Shown in pieces: positions 48,920 through 59,003 of a stretch of DNA of 64,000 bases. How positions within the stretch are numbered: the first letter of the stretch is position 1; every line of letters starts with the position of its first letter. Below the pieces are notes generated by a model. That model saw only the letters and a list, made by a program, of their open reading frames with translations, did not search any database and was not told the DNA's origin. Source of the stretch: Rhodobacter capsulatus (lineage in GTDB: Bacteria > Pseudomonadota > Alphaproteobacteria > Rhodobacterales > Rhodobacteraceae); assembly GCF_005144475.1 (NCBI RefSeq), contig NZ_SWJZ01000022.1, positions 17,157 through 81,156 of the forward strand, written 5' to 3'. The translations under genes and the position numbers were made by a program.

Positions 48920-51900
48920 ATGCCCCTACCGATCTTCACCGAGGACCAGGCGGTCCAGCAGCTCATCCGCGGCTATTTCGGCGGCTACACCTATGGCTGG
49001 GCGCTTGATGCGTCCCGCACGCTGACCTATTCCTTCACCGCCTCGGTCAGCACCGCCGAGCGCGCGCTGATCGAGACCGCGCTGGACAGCTGGTCCTCGG
49101 CGGCGGGGATCACCTTTGTCCGGGTTGCCAGCGGCGGCCAGATCGGCTTTCAGAACAGCGCCGCCGGCGCCTATTGCTCGATGAGCGGCACCGGCACCAA
49201 CATGGTCTCGGCGACGGTCAATGTGGCGTCATCCTGGTTCAGCACTTACGGCGGCACGCTGGGCAGCTACAGCTATCAGACCTATGTCCACGAGATCGGC
49301 CACGCGCTCGGGCTGGGCCATACCGGCAATTACAACGGCTCCGCCCGCTTCGCCAGCGATGCGCTTTATGCCAATGACAGCTGGCAGACCTCGGTGATGT
49401 CCTATTTCGCCCAGACCGAGAACCCGAACACCGGCGCAAGCCACGCCTATCTGCTGACCCCGATGGCCTTTGACATCGCGGCGATGCGGGCGCTTTACGG
49501 CACCGCCGCCGCGGTGCATGGCGGCAACACCACCTATGGCAGCGGCTCGACCGCGGGCGACGGGCTGGATTATCTGGGCACGACCAACCACCGCGCCGAT
49601 GTCGCCTTCACCCTGATCGACAGCGACGGCATCGACACGCTTGATTTTTCCGCCCGAGCCGAGGCGGCGCGGATCGATCTGACGCCCGGGGCGATCTCGG
49701 ATCTGTTCGGGCAGCGCGGCAACATGGTGATCTATTCCGGCACGGTGATCGAACATGTCCGCAGCGGCGCCGGGGCGGACCGGATCACCGGCAACACCGC
49801 CGCCAACCGGCTTGCCGCGGGGGCGGGCAATGACACGGTGGCGGGCGGGCTGGGCGATGACACGCTGGCGGGCGAGGCGGGCGACGACCGGCTTTCGGGC
49901 GAGGGCGGCAACGATCTGCTGACCGGCGGTGCGGGGGCGGACATCTTCGCCTTCGGCACCGGCTTTGGCACCGATACGATCGGCGATCTGGTCGCCAGCA
50001 TCGATTACGTCGATCTGACCGCCATCGCCGCGATCGCCGACTGGAGCGCGCTTCTGGCGCTGATGACCGACACCGCGGCGGGCGTGCGGATCGCCACCGC
50101 CGAGGGCACGATCCTGCTTTCGGGGCTCGTGATCTCGATGCTTGATCCGACGCATTTCCTGTTTGCGGGCGGCAGCGGCTCGGGTGGCGGCGGTGGCGGT
50201 GGTGGCGGCGGCGGGCTGGTGCTTCTGGGCACGACCGGCCGCGACACGCTGGCGGGCGGGCAGGGCGCCGACACGATCGACGGCGGCGCGAACAATGACA
50301 GCCTCACCGGCGGGGCAGGCAACGACAGCATCACCGGCGGCGCGGGCAATGACACGATCCTGATGCAGGACGGCGACGATGTTTTCGTCGATGGAGCCGA
50401 TGGCGGCTCCGATCTGGTCTGGGGCGGCGCGGGCGCGGATGTGCTGACCAGCCAGGGCGGCGGCGACTCGCTTTACGGCGAGGCGGGTGACGACTTTCTG
50501 CAGGCGGGGCCCGCGGCCTGCCTGCTTTCGGGCGGGCTTGGCGATGACACGCTGCAAGGCGGGATCGGCGCCGACCGGGTCAGCGACAGCGGCGGCGCCG
50601 ATGTCGTGACGCTGGGCGCGGGCAACGACAGCTACATCGGCATCGACGACAGCGCGACCGGGGGCGACAGCGTCTCGGGCGGGGACGGCAACGACCGGAT
50701 CGAGACCGGCGCGGGCGCCGACACGATCCTGGGCGGGGCCGGGCGGGACACGATCACCGCGGGGGCGGGCAATGACAACGTGACCGGCGGGGCGGATGCA
50801 GACCGCATCGATCTGGGGGCGGGCGACGATCTTTTCACCGACACCACCGACGCGGGGGCCGACACGGTTCTGGGCGGGTTTGGCAACGAGGTGCTGACCA
50901 GCCTGGGCGGGCGCGACAGTCTGGACGGCGGCGCGGGCAACGACAGCCTGACCGCCTCGGCGGCGGGCAGCGCGCTGCAGGGCGGACTGGGCGATGACAC
51001 GCTCTCGGGGGGCGCGGGGGCCGACAGCACCGCCGACAGCGGCGGCGATGATCTGGTCAATCTTGGCGCGGGCAATGACAGCTACACCGCCAGCGGCGAC
51101 GGCGCCGGCAATGCCGATACCGTGCAGGGCGGCGAGGGCAATGACATGATCGACGCCGGGGCGGGCAATGACAGTCTGGACGGCGGCGCGGGCAACGACC
51201 GGCTGGCGGGCAATGGTGGCGCGGACACGATCCTTGGCGGCGCCGGGATGGACACGATCACGGCGGGCGACGGCAATGACAACGTGACCGGCGGCGCCGA
51301 TTCCGACCGCATCGATCTGGGCGCGGGCGACGACATCTTCACCGACACGGCCGATGCGGGGGCAGATGCGGTCATCGGCGGGCTGGGCAACGAGGTGCTG
51401 ACCAGTCTTGGCGGCCTTGACACGCTGGACGGCGGCGCGGGCAACGACAGGCTGACCGCCTCGGATGCGGGATCGCGTCTGGCGGGCGGGCTTGGCAATG
51501 ACACGCTGCAGGGCGGCGCCGGGATCGACGCCGTGACCGACACCGGCGGCAATGATCTGGTCAACCTTGGCGCGGGCGACGACAGCTTCACCGGCAGCGG
51601 CGACAGCAGCACGAATGCCGACACGATCTCGGCCGGGGCGGGCAATGACCGGATCACCGCCGGGGCCGGGAACGACCTGCTGCTGGGGGAGGCGGGCAAT
51701 GACAGCCTGAGCGCGGGCACCGGCAACGACCGGCTGACGGCGGGAGCGGGCAACGACCTGCTGACCGGGGGGCTGGGCAACGATGTCTTCATCTTCGCGA
51801 CCGGTGATGGCGCCGACCGGATCACCGATTTCCGCATCGGCGCCGACGACATCGACCTGCGCGGGGTGGCGGGGCTCGACAGTTTCGCCGATCTTGCGGG

Positions 51901-52009
51901 GCACATGACGCAATCGGGCCGCGCCGTGGTGATCCAGATCGACGGGCTTGTCATCACCCTCGACAATGTCACGCTGGGCGCGCTGTCGGCGGGGGATTTC
52001 CTGATCTGA
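48920..52009 (+). CDS. Serralysin-like M10 metalloprotease with RTX repeats
   Basis: 1029 residues from ATG 48920. The zinc site is HEIGHALGLGH (His124, Glu125, His128, His134), with the Met-turn SVMSYFAQTE near residue 160. The M10 C-terminal region starts near 200. Many GGxGNDxLxGG-type calcium-binding repeats fill about residues 290-990, interrupted by a run of glycines near 420. A final DGADRITDFRIGADDIDLRG segment resembles the type I secretion end. There is no N-terminal signal peptide, as expected for type I export. Substrates are unknown. The type I genes at 42930-46420 are candidates for its export. Confidence 0.92.
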   Translation: MPLPIFTEDQAVQQLIRGYFGGYTYGWALDASRTLTYSFTASVSTAERALIETALDSWSSAAGITFVRVASGGQIGFQNSAAGAYCSMSGTGTNMVSATVNVASSWFSTYGGTLGSYSYQTYVHEIGHALGLGHTGNYNGSARFASDALYANDSWQTSVMSYFAQTENPNTGASHAYLLTPMAFDIAAMRALYGTAAAVHGGNTTYGSGSTAGDGLDYLGTTNHRADVAFTLIDSDGIDTLDFSARAEAARIDLTPGAISDLFGQRGNMVIYSGTVIEHVRSGAGADRITGNTAANRLAAGAGNDTVAGGLGDDTLAGEAGDDRLSGEGGNDLLTGGAGADIFAFGTGFGTDTIGDLVASIDYVDLTAIAAIADWSALLALMTDTAAGVRIATAEGTILLSGLVISMLDPTHFLFAGGSGSGGGGGGGGGGGLVLLGTTGRDTLAGGQGADTIDGGANNDSLTGGAGNDSITGGAGNDTILMQDGDDVFVDGADGGSDLVWGGAGADVLTSQGGGDSLYGEAGDDFLQAGPAACLLSGGLGDDTLQGGIGADRVSDSGGADVVTLGAGNDSYIGIDDSATGGDSVSGGDGNDRIETGAGADTILGGAGRDTITAGAGNDNVTGGADADRIDLGAGDDLFTDTTDAGADTVLGGFGNEVLTSLGGRDSLDGGAGNDSLTASAAGSALQGGLGDDTLSGGAGADSTADSGGDDLVNLGAGNDSYTASGDGAGNADTVQGGEGNDMIDAGAGNDSLDGGAGNDRLAGNGGADTILGGAGMDTITAGDGNDNVTGGADSDRIDLGAGDDIFTDTADAGADAVIGGLGNEVLTSLGGLDTLDGGAGNDRLTASDAGSRLAGGLGNDTLQGGAGIDAVTDTGGNDLVNLGAGDDSFTGSGDSSTNADTISAGAGNDRITAGAGNDLLLGEAGNDSLSAGTGNDRLTAGAGNDLLTGGLGNDVFIFATGDGADRITDFRIGADDIDLRGVAGLDSFADLAGHMTQSGRAVVIQIDGLVITLDNVTLGALSAGDFLI

Positions 52010-52084
52010 TCCGGGCCGCGCGCGCCCCCTTGCCAGAGCCGCCGAAACCCTGTAGCGGGCCTCTCTTTGCTTGAGGGGCCCGCG

Positions 52085-53323
52085 ATGACCGACCTTGCGC
52101 TTGCGATCGACTTCGGCACGTCGAATTCCGCCGCCGCCCTTGTGCTGGACGGCCGGGTGCGCCGCCTGACGCTCGATGGCACCGCCGACACCCTGCCCAC
52201 CGCGGTCTTCTTCCCGGCCGAGCCGGGACCGATGCGGATCGGCGCTGCCGCCGTCTCGGCGCTGGTCGCGGGCGAGGAGGGGCGGTTCATGCGGGCGCTC
52301 AAAAGCGTTCTGGGCACGCCGCTGTTTCATGAACCCCGCCCGATCGGCGGGCGCCGCCGCACCCTGGCCGAGGTCGTCACCGCCTTCCTTGCGGAAACGA
52401 AGACCCGGGCCGAGGCGCAGACCGGCCTGCGCTTTTCCCGCGTCCTGTCCGGCCGTCCGGTGCATTTCCACGCCGATCCCGGCCGCGATGCCCGGGCGCT
52501 GGCCGATCTGACCGGCTGCCTCTCGGCGGCGGGCTTTGCCGAGATCGGCTTTTGCCCCGAGCCCGAGGCCGCCGCCCGCGCCTCGGCCGATCTGACCGGC
52601 ACGACATTGGGTCTGATCGTCGATATCGGCGGCGGCACCTCGGATTTCTCGCTGTTTCGGGTCAGCGGGGCCCGGGTCGAGATCATCGCCAGCCATGGCA
52701 TCCGGCTGGGCGGCACCGATTTCGACCGCGCCATCGCGCTGGATCACGTCATGCCGCTGCTGGGGCAGGGCGGGCAGCTGAAGCGCGAATTCGGCCCCGG
52801 TCTGCTGCCGATGCCGAACGAGATCTTCGTCGATCTGGCGACCTGGGCGAAGATCCCCTTCCTTTACACGCAAGACACCCGCAAATCCGTGGCGCATCTG
52901 GCGAAATTCGCCGTCGCGCCGCAGCCGATCGCGCGTCTGGCACGGGTGATCGAGGACGAGCTCGGCCATGATCTCGCCTTTGCGGTCGAGCGCGGCAAGA
53001 TCGAGGCGAATGCGGGCAAGCCCGGTGCGATGATCCGTCTGGGCAAGATCGAGCGCGGCCTTTACGCCGAGATCGACGCCGTCTCGATGGCGGCCGCGCT
53101 TTCGCGGGCGCGCACCGAGCTGGAGGCCGCGCTGAGCGAGACCTGCCGTCTGGCGGGCATCGCCCCCGCGGCGGTCGAAACCGCGATCCTTGTCGGCGGC
53201 TCCAGCCTGATGGGGCTGGTCGGGCAGGCCGTCGCCGCGATCTGTCCGCAGGCCCGACAGGCGCAGGGCGACGCCTTTACCGCGGTCGTCGACGGTCTTG
53301 CATTGACGGCAACCGAGGGTTGA
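52085..53323 (+). CDS. YegD-like Hsp70-family protein
   Basis: 412 residues from ATG 52085. The actin-like ATPase motifs are present: phosphate 1 LAIDFGTSNSAAALV, phosphate 2 LGLIVDIGGGTSDFSLFRVS and adenosine ETAILVGGSSLMGLVGQAV. The protein stops after the nucleotide-binding domain, so the substrate-binding and lid domains of DnaK are missing, as in YegD. The role is unclear. It lies 75 bp after the metalloprotease gene. Confidence 0.88.
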   Translation: MTDLALAIDFGTSNSAAALVLDGRVRRLTLDGTADTLPTAVFFPAEPGPMRIGAAAVSALVAGEEGRFMRALKSVLGTPLFHEPRPIGGRRRTLAEVVTAFLAETKTRAEAQTGLRFSRVLSGRPVHFHADPGRDARALADLTGCLSAAGFAEIGFCPEPEAAARASADLTGTTLGLIVDIGGGTSDFSLFRVSGARVEIIASHGIRLGGTDFDRAIALDHVMPLLGQGGQLKREFGPGLLPMPNEIFVDLATWAKIPFLYTQDTRKSVAHLAKFAVAPQPIARLARVIEDELGHDLAFAVERGKIEANAGKPGAMIRLGKIERGLYAEIDAVSMAAALSRARTELEAALSETCRLAGIAPAAVETAILVGGSSLMGLVGQAVAAICPQARQAQGDAFTAVVDGLALTATEG

Positions 53324-53477
53324 TATTTTGCCCGCTTGACCCTTTCGCGCCGCGGTCGCACAATCGTCATACTCTGCCCGGTGTCTTGCCGGACCGCGAC
53401 CGCGTGATGCCTGTGATCGCCCGCCGTCGCGACCTGCGCAGGATGTCTTTCCGTTCCCTTGCCACAGGAGCCGCCCG

Positions 53478-53939
53478 ATGCCCGAGGTCATGGTCCTGCC
53501 CGAACTGACTGCCACACCGATTGCCGGGTCCGATCCGGGCTTGGCCGAGGCGCTGGCCGCAGCCCATCTTCCGACCGAAGATCTGGCCGACCCCGGTCGA
53601 GAGTTCTTTGTCTTTTCAGATGCTTCCGGGGCGATCTGCGGCTTTGGCGGCTATGAGCTGCCGGGCGGTCAGGCGCTGATCCGCTCGATGGTCGTGCCCG
53701 AGACGGCGCGCGGGCGCGGCATCGGCTCGGCGATTCTGGCGGCGCTGCTCGACAAGGTCACGGCCGCCGGCGCGCGCGAGGCCTGGCTGTTCACCAAACA
53801 TGCCGCGCCGTTCTTTTCGCATCGCGGCTTCCGCGCCCGCGCCCGCTACGAGGTGCCGCCGCCGGTTCTGGCGACGAAACAGGCCAGTTCGGTCTGCCCG
53901 ATCACCGCCGTCGTGATGAGCCGTCCGCTGCCGCTCTGA
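53478..53939 (+). CDS. GNAT acetyltransferase, ArsN2-like
   Basis: 153 residues. Acetyl-CoA binding is shown by IRSMVVPETARGRGIGSAIL. The C-terminal SHRGFRARARYEVPPPVLAT and TKQASSVCPITAVVM match the ArsN2-type group often linked to arsenic resistance operons. No ars genes are nearby, so the substrate could be another small molecule. Only one gene-size unit; promoter and neighbours give no further clue. Confidence 0.8.
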   Translation: MPEVMVLPELTATPIAGSDPGLAEALAAAHLPTEDLADPGREFFVFSDASGAICGFGGYELPGGQALIRSMVVPETARGRGIGSAILAALLDKVTAAGAREAWLFTKHAAPFFSHRGFRARARYEVPPPVLATKQASSVCPITAVVMSRPLPL

Positions 53940-54130
53940 TCCCGCCTGGCCAGGGCTTGTGCGAATTTTCCCGCCTGTCTAAGGCGTTGTCCGCCTTTGC
54001 CCCACTTTCGCCATATTTCTTGCGTTCCTGTTAACCTCAAAGACGCGCGGCCTGCGGGCCGTGGGCGGCAGCGAGGGGGAGAAGCCCCGCAACAGGCAAG
54101 GCAGGCGCAGACCTGCACACGGGCAGAGCA

Positions 54131-56062
54131 ATGGCGACTTACACGATCAGCGGCTACAGCGCCGCCTCCATCACCACGAGCGGCACCAGTTCCTTCTCGC
54201 TGGATCCCGGCTACGAATCGGCGACGCAGGCGGTGACGATCACCGTCACCGACAATGACAGCTCTTTCAGCGGATCGGCGACGGCGCAGCTTGACGCGAA
54301 CCAGACGGCGGTGGTGACGACGGCCAGCGGCGCGGTGCTGGCCTCGGGCGCAGTGCGGCTGGGCACCGCCACCAGCTTCACCACCACCGCGGGCACGACG
54401 GCGCGGATCTACGATGTCTATGTCGGCAACACGCTGGTCGGCTATGTCTCGACTTCGGCGCTGACGCCGGGCGTGGTGATGACCGTCACCGGCACCGCCT
54501 CGGCCACTGCGACGGGGCAAAGCTACAGCGGCCTGGCCGGCACGGGCTATGCCTCCTCGGCGGCCTCCTCTCTGGTGGGGGGGGCGGGCAACGACTCGAT
54601 CCGCGCCGGGGCGGGCAATGACACGGTCAGCGCCAATGCGGGCAACGACACGATCGATGGCGGCGCGGGCAATGACGTGCTGTCGGGCAATGACGGCAAC
54701 GACCTGATCCTGGGCGGCACCGGCAATGACACGCTGGACGGCGGCGCGGGCAACGACACTTTGGCGGGCGGCGCCGGGGCGGACAGTCTGAACGGCGGCA
54801 GCGGCATGGATTATGCCGATTATTCCGCCAGTTCCGGCGCGGTGACGATCGATCTGTCGCGCTGGACGACGGCGGGCGGCGATGCGGCGGGCGACAGTCT
54901 GACCGGCGTCGACGGGCTGATCGGCTCGGCCTATGGCGACAGTCTGGTCGGCTTTGACGACGCCATCTACAGCGGTTCCGATGTTTACACGAACATCTTT
55001 TACGGTGGCGGCGGCAACGACACGCTCGACGGGCGCGGCGGCAACGACATCCTTTACGGCGGCGACGACAACGATTCCGTGCTGGGCGGCAGCGGCGACG
55101 ACACGCTTTTCGGCGATGCGGGCAACGATACGCTGCTGGGCGGGCTCGGGGCGGACACGCTGTCCGGCGGCGCGGGCGCCGACACGTTCGTGCTGGACGG
55201 GCAAAGCGGCGCCGACACCATCACCGATTTCGACTTCACGATGGTGGGCGACAAGACCCGCGACCAGATCGACGTCTCGGGGCTGATCGACGATCAGGGC
55301 AACCCGGTGAACTGGGACGATGCGGTGATCGGCACCGATGCCAATGGCAATGCGGTGATCACCTTTCCGACGGTGACCGGCGGGCCGACGATCACCCTTG
55401 TCGGAACCCTGTTCAACCAGATCAGCCGGCCGATGCTGCATGCGATGGGGGTGCCCTGTTTCACCGCCGGAACCCTGATCGAGACGCCGCGCGGAGCGGT
55501 TCCGGTCGAGACGCTGCGCCCGGGCGATCTGGTGCTCAGCCGCGATCACGGCGCGGTGCCGGTGCTCTGGTCCGGGGGGCGGTCGCTGACGGCGGCCGAT
55601 CTGCGGGCCGAGCCGCGGTTGCTGCCGGTGCTGATCCGCGAAAACGCGCTTGGGCGGCACGGGGCGCTGCTGGTGTCGCCGCAACATGCGGTGCTGGCGC
55701 TGACCGATCAGGGCGAGCGTCTGGTGCGGGCGCGGCATCTGGCCGAGCTGAACGACCCGCGCTTTCGCATCGCGCGCGGCAAGCGCCGCGTCAGCTATCA
55801 CCACATCCTGCTGCAGCGTCACGGCATCGTCACCGCGAACGGGCTGCCCTGCGAGACGCTTTATCCCGGGCCGATGGCGCTGGCGGCGCTGGGGCCTGCG
55901 GCGCGGCTGTCGATCGCGCAGGCGCTGCCCTGGCTGGCCGGGGTGGTTCTGGGGGTGGCCGATCCGCTGACGGTCTATGGCCCGACGGCGCGGCCGCTGG
56001 CGCTGCGGCGGGGCCTGCATCTGCTCGACCCGGCGGCGCTGTCCGGACGGCGCGTCGCCTGA
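54131..56062 (+). CDS. RTX protein with C-terminal Hint (hedgehog/intein) domain
   Basis: 643 residues. An N-terminal beta-rich region (1-150) is followed by RTX nonapeptides at about 153-240 and 290-345 ([17 protein letters not shown], for example). The Hint domain starts [20 protein letters not shown] at Cys443 and includes [40 protein letters not shown] and a final [20 protein letters not shown]. Hint modules can self-cleave at the Cys. In this alphaproteobacterial family the Hint domain is C-terminal and may process or anchor the secreted protein. No signal peptide is present, so type I export is likely. Confidence 0.88.
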   Translation: MATYTISGYSAASITTSGTSSFSLDPGYESATQAVTITVTDNDSSFSGSATAQLDANQTAVVTTASGAVLASGAVRLGTATSFTTTAGTTARIYDVYVGNTLVGYVSTSALTPGVVMTVTGTASATATGQSYSGLAGTGYASSAASSLVGGAGNDSIRAGAGNDTVSANAGNDTIDGGAGNDVLSGNDGNDLILGGTGNDTLDGGAGNDTLAGGAGADSLNGGSGMDYADYSASSGAVTIDLSRWTTAGGDAAGDSLTGVDGLIGSAYGDSLVGFDDAIYSGSDVYTNIFYGGGGNDTLDGRGGNDILYGGDDNDSVLGGSGDDTLFGDAGNDTLLGGLGADTLSGGAGADTFVLDGQSGADTITDFDFTMVGDKTRDQIDVSGLIDDQGNPVNWDDAVIGTDANGNAVITFPTVTGGPTITLVGTLFNQISRPMLHAMGVPCFTAGTLIETPRGAVPVETLRPGDLVLSRDHGAVPVLWSGGRSLTAADLRAEPRLLPVLIRENALGRHGALLVSPQHAVLALTDQGERLVRARHLAELNDPRFRIARGKRRVSYHHILLQRHGIVTANGLPCETLYPGPMALAALGPAARLSIAQALPWLAGVVLGVADPLTVYGPTARPLALRRGLHLLDPAALSGRRVA

Positions 56063-56065
56063 GCC

Positions 56066-56833
56066 TCAGGCGAAGGCCGCCGCCAGCACCAGCCAGCCGC
56101 CGATCTCGGCCAGTTGCTGCGCCGTGCCCAGAACATCGCCGGTCTGCCCGCCGATCTTGGCCCGCGCCACCTGCGCCAGACCCAGCACCAGCGCGCCCTG
56201 CACGATCAGCAGCGGCACGACGGGCAGGCCAAGCCCGAAGGCGGCACCCATCGCCACCGCCCCGCCCGCGATCACCCGTTTCCATGCCGCGCCCGAGGCA
56301 TAGCGGCCCATGCCATCGGGCCGGGCCGCGGGCAGCGCCGCCATCAGCACCCCGCAAGCCGCCCGCGACAGGATCGCCAGCCCGATCAGCCCCGCCATCG
56401 CCAGCGCGGGCGAAGCGGCGGCCAGCGCCGCCACCCCCTGCCAGCGCAGGCCCAGCGACAGCACCAGCGCCGCGACGCCATAGGACCCGATGCGGCTGTC
56501 GCGCATGATCTCCAGCCGCCGCGTCACCTCGCGCCCGCCCCAGAACCCGTCGGCGACATCGGCAAGCCCGTCTTCATGCAAGGCGCCGGTGATCACCACC
56601 TGCAGCGTCACCGCCAGCCCCGCCGCCAAGACGGGCGGCAGGCCAAGCGCCAGCGTGCCGGCCAGGGCAAGGGCGGAGATCGCCCCTACCACCAGCCCGG
56701 CCAAGGGATAGGCCCAGACCGATTGCGCCAGCGTCGGCACCGGATCGGCCAGACGCGGCATCGGCAGGCGGGTGAGCAACAGCACCGCCAGATGCGCCTC
56801 GGAAAGCCGCGCCCTGAACCAGCCCCGCTCCAT
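56066..56833 (-). CDS. cobS: Adenosylcobinamide-GDP ribazoletransferase (cobalamin synthase)
   Basis: 255 residues from ATG 56833, which shares its first base with the cobT stop (TGATG). The membrane protein shows AVLLLTRLPMPRLADPVP, LHEDGLADVADGFWGG, RRLEIMRDSRIGSYGVAALV and AKIGGQTGDVLGTAQQLAEI. It joins alpha-ribazole(-phosphate) to AdoCbi-GDP at the inner membrane, the last assembly step of the nucleotide loop. It is third of cobU-cobT-cobS on the minus strand. Confidence 0.95.
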   Translation of the reverse strand: MERGWFRARLSEAHLAVLLLTRLPMPRLADPVPTLAQSVWAYPLAGLVVGAISALALAGTLALGLPPVLAAGLAVTLQVVITGALHEDGLADVADGFWGGREVTRRLEIMRDSRIGSYGVAALVLSLGLRWQGVAALAAASPALAMAGLIGLAILSRAACGVLMAALPAARPDGMGRYASGAAWKRVIAGGAVAMGAAFGLGLPVVPLLIVQGALVLGLAQVARAKIGGQTGDVLGTAQQLAEIGGWLVLAAAFA

Positions 56834-57837
56834 CAGGCGCTGATGCCCGCTTCGGCATAGGTCACCATGCCGTTGTGGCATTCGAGCGCCGCGCGCACGA
56901 CACCCAGCGCCAGCGCCGCGCCGGTGCCTTCGCCCAGCCGCATCTCCATCTGCAAAAGCGCGCGCTTGCCCATCGTGGTCAGCACCTTCTGATGCCCGGG
57001 CTCGGCCGAGGTATGGCCGACGACGCAGTGATCCAGAAGCCGCGGATCGACCTTGAACAGCGTCGAGACCGCAGCGGTCGAGATGAACCCATCCAGGATC
57101 ACCGGGATCCGCGCCGCCCGCGCGCCCAGAACCGCGCCGCACATCGCGGCGATCTCGCGCCCGCCAAGGGCCGCCAGCGTCTCCATGCCGCCAAGGCCGC
57201 CATGCAGCGCCAGACCCTTGTCGATCGCGGCGATCTTGCGCGCGATCCCGGCCGCATCGGACCCGGTGCCCGGGCCAACGAAATCCTTGGCCGTGCCGCC
57301 GTAAATCGCCGCCGCCAGCGCCGCCGCGATGGTCGAATTGCCGATCCCCATCTCGCCGATGATCAGCGCATCGGCCGTCGGGTCCACCGCGCCCGCGCCC
57401 ACATTCAGCGCCGCCACCGTCTCCGCCTCGGTCATCGCCGGGCCTTGCGTGAAGTCCTGCGTCGGCCGGTCGAGATCGAGCGAGATCACCTGCAGATCCG
57501 CCCCCGCCGCGCGGCACAGCTGGTTGATCGCCGCCCCGCCCATCTCGAAATTCTTCACCATCAGATGCGTGACTTCCTGCGGGAAGACGTTCACGCCCTG
57601 CGCGCAGACGCCATGGTTGCCCGCAAAGCAAAGCGCCTGTGCCTTGGCGATCGTGGGCCGCGCCGTCGCCCGCCAGGCCGCCCAATGCAGCGCCAGCTCC
57701 TCCAGACGGCCAAGCGAGCCCACCGGCTTCGTCAGGCTGTTCTGCCGCTCAAGCGCCGCGGCGCGGGCGGCTTCGTCCGCCATGGGCAGCCGGTCGGCCA
57801 GGGTGGAAATCTCGGCAAAGGAGTGGAGCTGCAGCAT
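56833..57837 (-). CDS. cobT: Nicotinate-nucleotide:5,6-dimethylbenzimidazole phosphoribosyltransferase
   Basis: 334 residues from ATG 57837, two bases after the cobU stop. Conserved regions are LTKPVGSLGRLEELALHWAA, CFAGNHGVCAQGVNVFPQEV, GEMGIGNSTIAAAL, VILDGFISTAAV and the C-terminal RLGEGTGAALALGVVRAALE holding the catalytic Glu. It makes alpha-ribazole-5'-phosphate from DMB and NaMN. BluB across the locus supplies DMB. Confidence 0.95.
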   Translation of the reverse strand: MLQLHSFAEISTLADRLPMADEAARAAALERQNSLTKPVGSLGRLEELALHWAAWRATARPTIAKAQALCFAGNHGVCAQGVNVFPQEVTHLMVKNFEMGGAAINQLCRAAGADLQVISLDLDRPTQDFTQGPAMTEAETVAALNVGAGAVDPTADALIIGEMGIGNSTIAAALAAAIYGGTAKDFVGPGTGSDAAGIARKIAAIDKGLALHGGLGGMETLAALGGREIAAMCGAVLGARAARIPVILDGFISTAAVSTLFKVDPRLLDHCVVGHTSAEPGHQKVLTTMGKRALLQMEMRLGEGTGAALALGVVRAALECHNGMVTYAEAGISA

Positions 57838-57839
57838 AC

Positions 57840-58343
57840 CTATTTCACCTTCATTGGCAGGCCCGCGACGGTGAAGACGACTTCGTCCGCCGCCGCAGCG
57901 ACCCATTGGTTGAGATGGCCCGCATTGTCGCGGAACGCACGGGCGAGACGGTTGTCGGGCACGATGCCCAGACCCACCTCGTTGGTGACAAAGACGACGG
58001 GTGCCGTCAGTTCGGGCAGAACCGCAAGAAGCCGCTTTGCCGCAGCCTCCCAGTCATGCTCGCCCAGCATCAGGTTGGTCAGCCACAGCGTCAGGCAATC
58101 GACCAGCCGCGGCGCATCGTCGGTTTCCCGCAGCGCCGTCACAAGATCGAGAGGTTCCGCCCGCGTCACCCATTCCGGGCCGCGCCGCGCCCGATGCGCC
58201 GCGATCCGTTCGGCCATTTCGTCATCCCAGATTTCCGAGGTGGCGATGTAATGCGCGGGCTGGCCCAGCGCGAGGGTGCGGGTCTCGGCATAGGTGCTTT
58301 TGCCCGAACGGGCGCCGCCGGTGACGAGAAGGGTGAAAGCCAT
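57840..58343 (-). CDS. cobU: Adenosylcobinamide kinase / adenosylcobinamide-phosphate guanylyltransferase
   Basis: 167 residues from ATG 58343; a longer in-frame reading through the divergent gene is rejected. The P-loop is LLVTGGARSGKSTYAE. Other CobU features are HYIATSEIWDDEMAERIAAH, LVDCLTLWLTNLMLGE and VVFVTNEVGLGIVPDNRLAR. It phosphorylates then guanylylates adenosylcobinamide to AdoCbi-GDP, the CobS substrate. The gene is also called cobP in some species. It diverges from bluF with a 72-bp promoter region and no visible B12 riboswitch. Confidence 0.95.
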   Translation of the reverse strand: MAFTLLVTGGARSGKSTYAETRTLALGQPAHYIATSEIWDDEMAERIAAHRARRGPEWVTRAEPLDLVTALRETDDAPRLVDCLTLWLTNLMLGEHDWEAAAKRLLAVLPELTAPVVFVTNEVGLGIVPDNRLARAFRDNAGHLNQWVAAAADEVVFTVAGLPMKVK

Positions 58344-58415
58344 GCCGCGTTGCCTCTTGTTCCTTGCGGCGGAAAAAAGCAGAAACGGCGGCGGACCGAA
58401 AGGAGAAATGCAAGG

Positions 58416-59003
58416 ATGCAGGCAACTGGGCAGGCGGATGTCACGACCGAGCTTTGGCTGATCCGCCATGCGCCCGCGCGCCACGAAGGGCGGCTGGCGG
58501 GGCGGCGCGATGTGCCTTGCGATCTGCCGGACGAGGCGGCGCTTGCGGCGCTCCGGGCGGCGGTGGGGATGGCGAGCGTCGTTTGCTCGCCCGCGGCGCG
58601 GTGTCAGCAGACGGCGGCGGCGCTTTGGCCCGGGGTCGAGCCGCGGCTGGATCCGCGGCTCTGGGAGCAGGATTTCGGCGCCTGGGAAAACCGCCCCTTC
58701 GCAGAGCTTCCCGACATCGGGCTGATGCCTTTGGCCGAGGTGGCCACGCATCGCCCGCCCGGCGGCGAGAGTTACGCCGAGCAATGCGCCCGCGTCGCGC
58801 CGGTGCTGCGCGAGCTGGCGGGGCAGGGCGGGCGGATCGCCGTCGTCGCCCATGCGGGGGTCGTGCGGGCGGCGCTGTCGCTGGCGCTGGGATCGGTCCC
58901 TGCGGGGCTGGCCTTTCAGGTGGCGCCGCTGTCGGTGACGCGGCTCGTTGCGGTGCCGGGCGGGCTTTGGTCGATCGCGGGCGTGAACCGGGTCTTCGGA
59001 TGA
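58416..59003 (+). CDS. bluF: Alpha-ribazole phosphatase-type histidine phosphatase
   Basis: 195 residues from ATG 58416, ten bases after GGAG. The histidine phosphatase core is LWLIRHAPARHEGRLAGRRD, with VCSPAARCQQTAAALWPG, DPRLWEQDFGAWENRPFAEL and a second His in VVAHAGVVRAALSLALG. It probably dephosphorylates alpha-ribazole-5'-phosphate or cobalamin-5'-phosphate, as Salmonella CobC does. It is first of five overlapping genes equal to R. capsulatus bluFEDCB. The symbol follows that gene order. Confidence 0.88.
   Translation: MQATGQADVTTELWLIRHAPARHEGRLAGRRDVPCDLPDEAALAALRAAVGMASVVCSPAARCQQTAAALWPGVEPRLDPRLWEQDFGAWENRPFAELPDIGLMPLAEVATHRPPGGESYAEQCARVAPVLRELAGQGGRIAVVAHAGVVRAALSLALGSVPAGLAFQVAPLSVTRLVAVPGGLWSIAGVNRVFG

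Noticed and set aside
49229..53515. A very long open frame on the minus strand opposite the RTX protease and Hsp70-like genes
   Set aside because: It mirrors the GC-rich repeats of the plus-strand genes, has low-complexity Arg/Gly/Ala composition and no start context; it is an antisense shadow.
57639..58415. Upstream in-frame extension of bluF through cobU
   Set aside because: It runs antisense to cobU; the ATG at 58416 has a ribosome site and the family N-terminus.
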